Positions 22,170-24,468 of a DNA stretch of 24,468 nucleotides are shown here, piece by piece. This stretch comes from a virus, in IMG/VR virus record IMGVR_UViG_3300027806_000150, positions 1-24,468 of that record; one strand, written 5' to 3'. The translations under genes were made by a program, and so were the position numbers. Positions within the stretch are counted from its first letter, which is position 1. Each line of letters starts with the position of its first letter. The notes below the pieces were generated by a model that was given only the letters and a program-made list of their open reading frames with translations, was not told the origin of the DNA and ran no database searches.

Positions 22170-24265
22170 TGGAGGTCTATCGCTTCAAGGGGCCTGACGG
22201 CCAAATCCACCGCGCCAGGGCCGCGTCGCCCGAGGAGGCGAAGGCCGGCCTGGAGAAGATGTGGGCCGATCGCGCCAACACGGGCCGCGTCGCCGCGCAG
22301 AAGGACGCCCGCACTCGGGTGCGGAACACGCCGGCGGTCATCCGCGCCCTCAACGCGGGAGCCTGGGCCAACTGGGCAGACGACCTCGACGCCTGGGGCG
22401 CTGGCGTCGAGACGGGCCTCAACAACAAGGTCCGCTCGCTGGTTGGCAAGGAGGCCCTCCCCTACACGCCGGAGGAGGCGCGGGCGGCGGTCCTGGCCGC
22501 CAACAAAGAGGGCGACGAGCAGTTCCGCCAAGACCACCCCTGGCTCTCCACCGGCTCCAACATCCTCGGCGCGGTCTTCGGCCCCGGCTCCAAGATGGCT
22601 GGTCGCTACATCGGCGGTGGGGCGACCATGATGTCCCGCGCGAAGCGGGCGGCCCTCGTGGCGGGCGGCTACGGCGGGGCGGCGGGGGCCGGCAACGCCG
22701 AGAACGACCGCGTGGGCGGCTTCGTCGGCGGCGCGCTGATGGGCGCGCCCGCCGGCTTCGTCGGCGTCCCCGTCCTCGAAAAGACCCTCCCGCCCATGGC
22801 TCGCGCCGTTGAGCGCGTCGCCATCCCCGCGATGGGCCGGATGGCCGAGGCGATGCCCAATCTCGCGGCCCAACTCGACCGCGCGACGGGCGGCGCGTCG
22901 ACAAGGCGTGTAAACAGGCAGCCCCTCAGCGAGGATGAGTACCGCGTCGCGAAGGCCCTCGAGGAGATCAGGCGCGACGACCTGGACGGCGGATACGCTC
23001 CCGGCGGCGGGCCGGCCATGTACGATCGCGGGCCAAACATGCAGACGACGGCTGACGTCCTCGTGCAGTCCGGCGGCCCCGGCGGCGCTCGCGTCCGCGC
23101 CCGCGCCGAGGAGGTGAAGGCCAACGAGCAGCCCGACCTGCGAGCCGATCTGGCGCAGGGCCTCGGCGGTCGCGGCGACTACTGGGAGACCCTCGAGACC
23201 ATGCAGAAGGGTCGCCGGAAGGCCGCCGACGATAGCATGGGGCTCATCGGCGACCGGCCCATCATGCTCGATGAGAACAGCGTCGCCGCCCTCCGCTCTG
23301 AGCGCGCCCGAAGCGCCATGGCCGAAGCCGTCAAGAACGCCCTCGCCTCGGAAGATGAGGCCGTCCGCCACTCCGGCGTGGCCCTGCAGCGCCTGATGGA
23401 CGACCTCGGCGACACGCCCGGCTACGCCCTCGGGCCGCGCGCCATCACCGTGCGTCAGGCGCAGGACATCAGTGAGAGCCTTCTCAAGGCTGCAGATGCC
23501 GCGTTTAAGAGCAGCACCGTCACTCCAGGTCTCGGCCCGACACTGAAGAGCCTGGGGCGGGCTGTCCGCACAAACGCCAGGACGCCCGATCGCGGCGGCC
23601 TCAAGGAGTACGACGACTTCCTCAAGCAGTACGCCACCGACATGGAGATCGAGGGGGCCTATGAACTCGGCTCCAACGTGCTGAAGAACGGCCTCGACAA
23701 CTCGGCTGAGTTCGTTCGCCGGGAACTGGACGAGGCGGGGCCGGGGGCGATGGCCGCCTACCGCAAGGGCGTCGCAGAGCAGCTTCTGAACACCGTGATG
23801 GACACGGGCGATCTGCGCGTGCTGCGGAACCTCCTGAAGAACGAGAACTTCAAGCAGCGCCTGCGGCTGGCCTTCCCTGACGACGCGTCCTTCGTCGAGT
23901 TCCTCGATGCCGCCGAGAAGCGCGTCATGCAGGCCAACCTCAACAACCGCTACGCCGGCGGCTCCCCCACCTACCTGCGTCAGGCCATGCGCCAGCGCCT
24001 GGAGGGCGAGGGCTACGATCTGAGCGACCTGATGGACGACGTCACCTCACCGCGCGCGGCGGCTGGCCGAGTGACTGCGCGCATCCTCCAGGGTCGCGGC
24101 GGCATCCTCACCGACCCCAAAAGGAACGCGATCCTGGGAGGGGCTCTCCTCGACGACGCCGAGATGTCTCGCCTGCTGAACGGCCTCCAGACGGGTCAGC
24201 GCATCCAGGGGGCCATCAGCCGCTCCACCGCGCCGATCGCCGGCAGCACGCAGAACCGCCCCTAG
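22169..24265 (+). CDS. Large internal/ejection protein, 698 aa
   Basis: The start shares its A with the previous TAA. Residues 1-30 form a small domain (YRFKGPDGQIHRARAASPEE) also seen at the start of other phage internal proteins. Residues about 130-205 are a Gly/Ala-rich, weakly hydrophobic stretch with GxxxG spacing (ALVAGGYGGAAGAGNAEN, GGFVGGALMGAPAGFVGVPV), typical of ejected proteins that insert into or cross the host envelope. The remaining 490 residues are long charged helices (ARVRARAEEVKANEQPD, then SEFVRR-like segments). No lysozyme or protease motif is seen. This is the usual last and longest gene of a podovirus ejection cluster. A minus-orientation GTTTACACG copy lies at 22907. 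Confidence 0.75.
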   Translation: MEVYRFKGPDGQIHRARAASPEEAKAGLEKMWADRANTGRVAAQKDARTRVRNTPAVIRALNAGAWANWADDLDAWGAGVETGLNNKVRSLVGKEALPYTPEEARAAVLAANKEGDEQFRQDHPWLSTGSNILGAVFGPGSKMAGRYIGGGATMMSRAKRAALVAGGYGGAAGAGNAENDRVGGFVGGALMGAPAGFVGVPVLEKTLPPMARAVERVAIPAMGRMAEAMPNLAAQLDRATGGASTRRVNRQPLSEDEYRVAKALEEIRRDDLDGGYAPGGGPAMYDRGPNMQTTADVLVQSGGPGGARVRARAEEVKANEQPDLRADLAQGLGGRGDYWETLETMQKGRRKAADDSMGLIGDRPIMLDENSVAALRSERARSAMAEAVKNALASEDEAVRHSGVALQRLMDDLGDTPGYALGPRAITVRQAQDISESLLKAADAAFKSSTVTPGLGPTLKSLGRAVRTNARTPDRGGLKEYDDFLKQYATDMEIEGAYELGSNVLKNGLDNSAEFVRRELDEAGPGAMAAYRKGVAEQLLNTVMDTGDLRVLRNLLKNENFKQRLRLAFPDDASFVEFLDAAEKRVMQANLNNRYAGGSPTYLRQAMRQRLEGEGYDLSDLMDDVTSPRAAAGRVTARILQGRGGILTDPKRNAILGGALLDDAEMSRLLNGLQTGQRIQGAISRSTAPIAGSTQNRP
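22907..22915 (-). repeat. GTTTACACG element, copy 9 (minus orientation)
   Basis: Exact minus-orientation copy inside the large ejection gene, read on the plus strand as CGT GTA AAC (Arg-Val-Asn). Confidence 0.8.
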
Positions 24266-24396
24266 AGCAGGCTCACGACGAAGTACGTCACGCCGAGGAT
24301 CACCCCGGCGATGGCGGCGTAGGCCGTGTCGCGAATAGCGGCGCGAGGCGGTCTGACGACCTCGAACTCGGCATCGATGATCTCGCGTTCGAACAT
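24262..24396 (-). CDS. Small membrane protein on the minus strand, 44 aa
   Basis: The reverse strand encodes MFEREIIDAEFEVVRPPRAA, then a single hydrophobic segment of about 20 residues (TAYAAIAGVILGVTYFVVSL). Almost every third position is G or C, while all plus-strand frames here contain stops. It converges with the large ejection gene and overlaps its stop by four bases. A charged N-terminus with one membrane span near the C-terminus is compatible with a small holin, antiholin, spanin-like or exclusion protein; nothing decides. The upstream sequence has a modest purine-rich GGTTAGGGTGG before the ATG. It is the only clear minus-strand gene in the window. Confidence 0.65.
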   Translation of the reverse strand: MFEREIIDAEFEVVRPPRAAIRDTAYAAIAGVILGVTYFVVSLL

Positions 24397-24413
24397 AGCC
24401 ACCACCCTAACCT

Positions 24414-24468
24414 TCAGCAGGAGCGCCCGTCCATGGCGAACGCCGAACCCAGGACCACGTCTTGGATC
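24414..24468 (-). CDS. Possible 3' end of a minus-strand gene (partial)
   Basis: Read on the minus strand from the window edge, one frame gives IQDVVLGSAFAMDGRSC and a TGA, with G/C-rich third positions and a 17-bp gap to the 44-codon gene. If real, the two would form a minus-strand pair. It conflicts with the plus-strand start at 24433, and the stretch is too short to be sure. Confidence 0.3.
   Translation of the reverse strand, partial: IQDVVLGSAFAMDGRSC
24433..24468 (+). CDS. Possible start of a plus-strand gene (partial)
   Basis: ATG 24433 follows AGGAG (24419-24423) at ideal spacing and opens a frame to the window edge (MANAEPRTTSWI). It would be divergent from the 44-codon gene. Only 12 codons are visible, so product and reality are uncertain. 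Confidence 0.35.
   Translation, partial: MANAEPRTTSWI

Overview
The window is one block of a tailed-phage genome (or prophage) from a G+C-rich host, roughly two thirds G+C by eye. The signature proteins are a small and a large terminase, a P22-type portal, a scaffold and a P22-type coat protein. They are followed by a head-tail adaptor, a run of small tail or fibre genes, a P22 gp10-like stabilisation protein and four internal or ejection-type proteins. This is a short-tailed (podovirus-like) virion plan. No integrase, repressor, polymerase, holin or endolysin is visible, so lifestyle and genome ends cannot be read here. The base composition, and the resemblance of several proteins to phages of alphaproteobacteria, suggest a host in that class, but that is inference.

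Layout. Positions 1-3765 hold nine small or non-structural genes, of which only a SprT-like zinc metalloprotease with a C-terminal zinc ribbon is recognisable. A 389-bp gene-free region (1800-2188) is packed with GGGTTG/CAACCC repeats that form hairpins, and it ends in a promoter-like 15-mer. The same 15-mer recurs at 3764, directly before a classic intrinsic terminator (3865-3895). Positions 3913-12968 are the packaging and head module: a 677-aa virion-type protein with a helix-hairpin-helix glycosylase-like motif, TerS, TerL, portal, scaffold, coat, a small decoration-like protein and the adaptor. Positions 12973-18036 hold ten tail or fibre-associated genes, including a tandem pair of paralogues and a gene ending in decapeptide repeats. 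Positions 18033-24265 encode the tail stabilisation protein and large ejection-type proteins. At the right edge a 44-codon membrane protein lies on the minus strand, converging on the last ejection gene; it is the only clear minus-strand gene.

Genes are tightly packed, with many ATGA or TAATG stop-start overlaps, so translation is probably coupled across long transcripts. Terminator hairpins lie after the coat gene and before the structural module, and a weaker one precedes the metalloprotease gene.

The most unusual signal is a 9-bp asymmetric word, GTTTACACG, present nine times without mismatch (about 0.1 expected from composition). It occurs both between genes and inside genes, where it forces codons that are otherwise rare here. 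It resembles the dispersed 'stoperator' logic of some temperate phages, or a Chi-like or modification site. I know of no family it matches.
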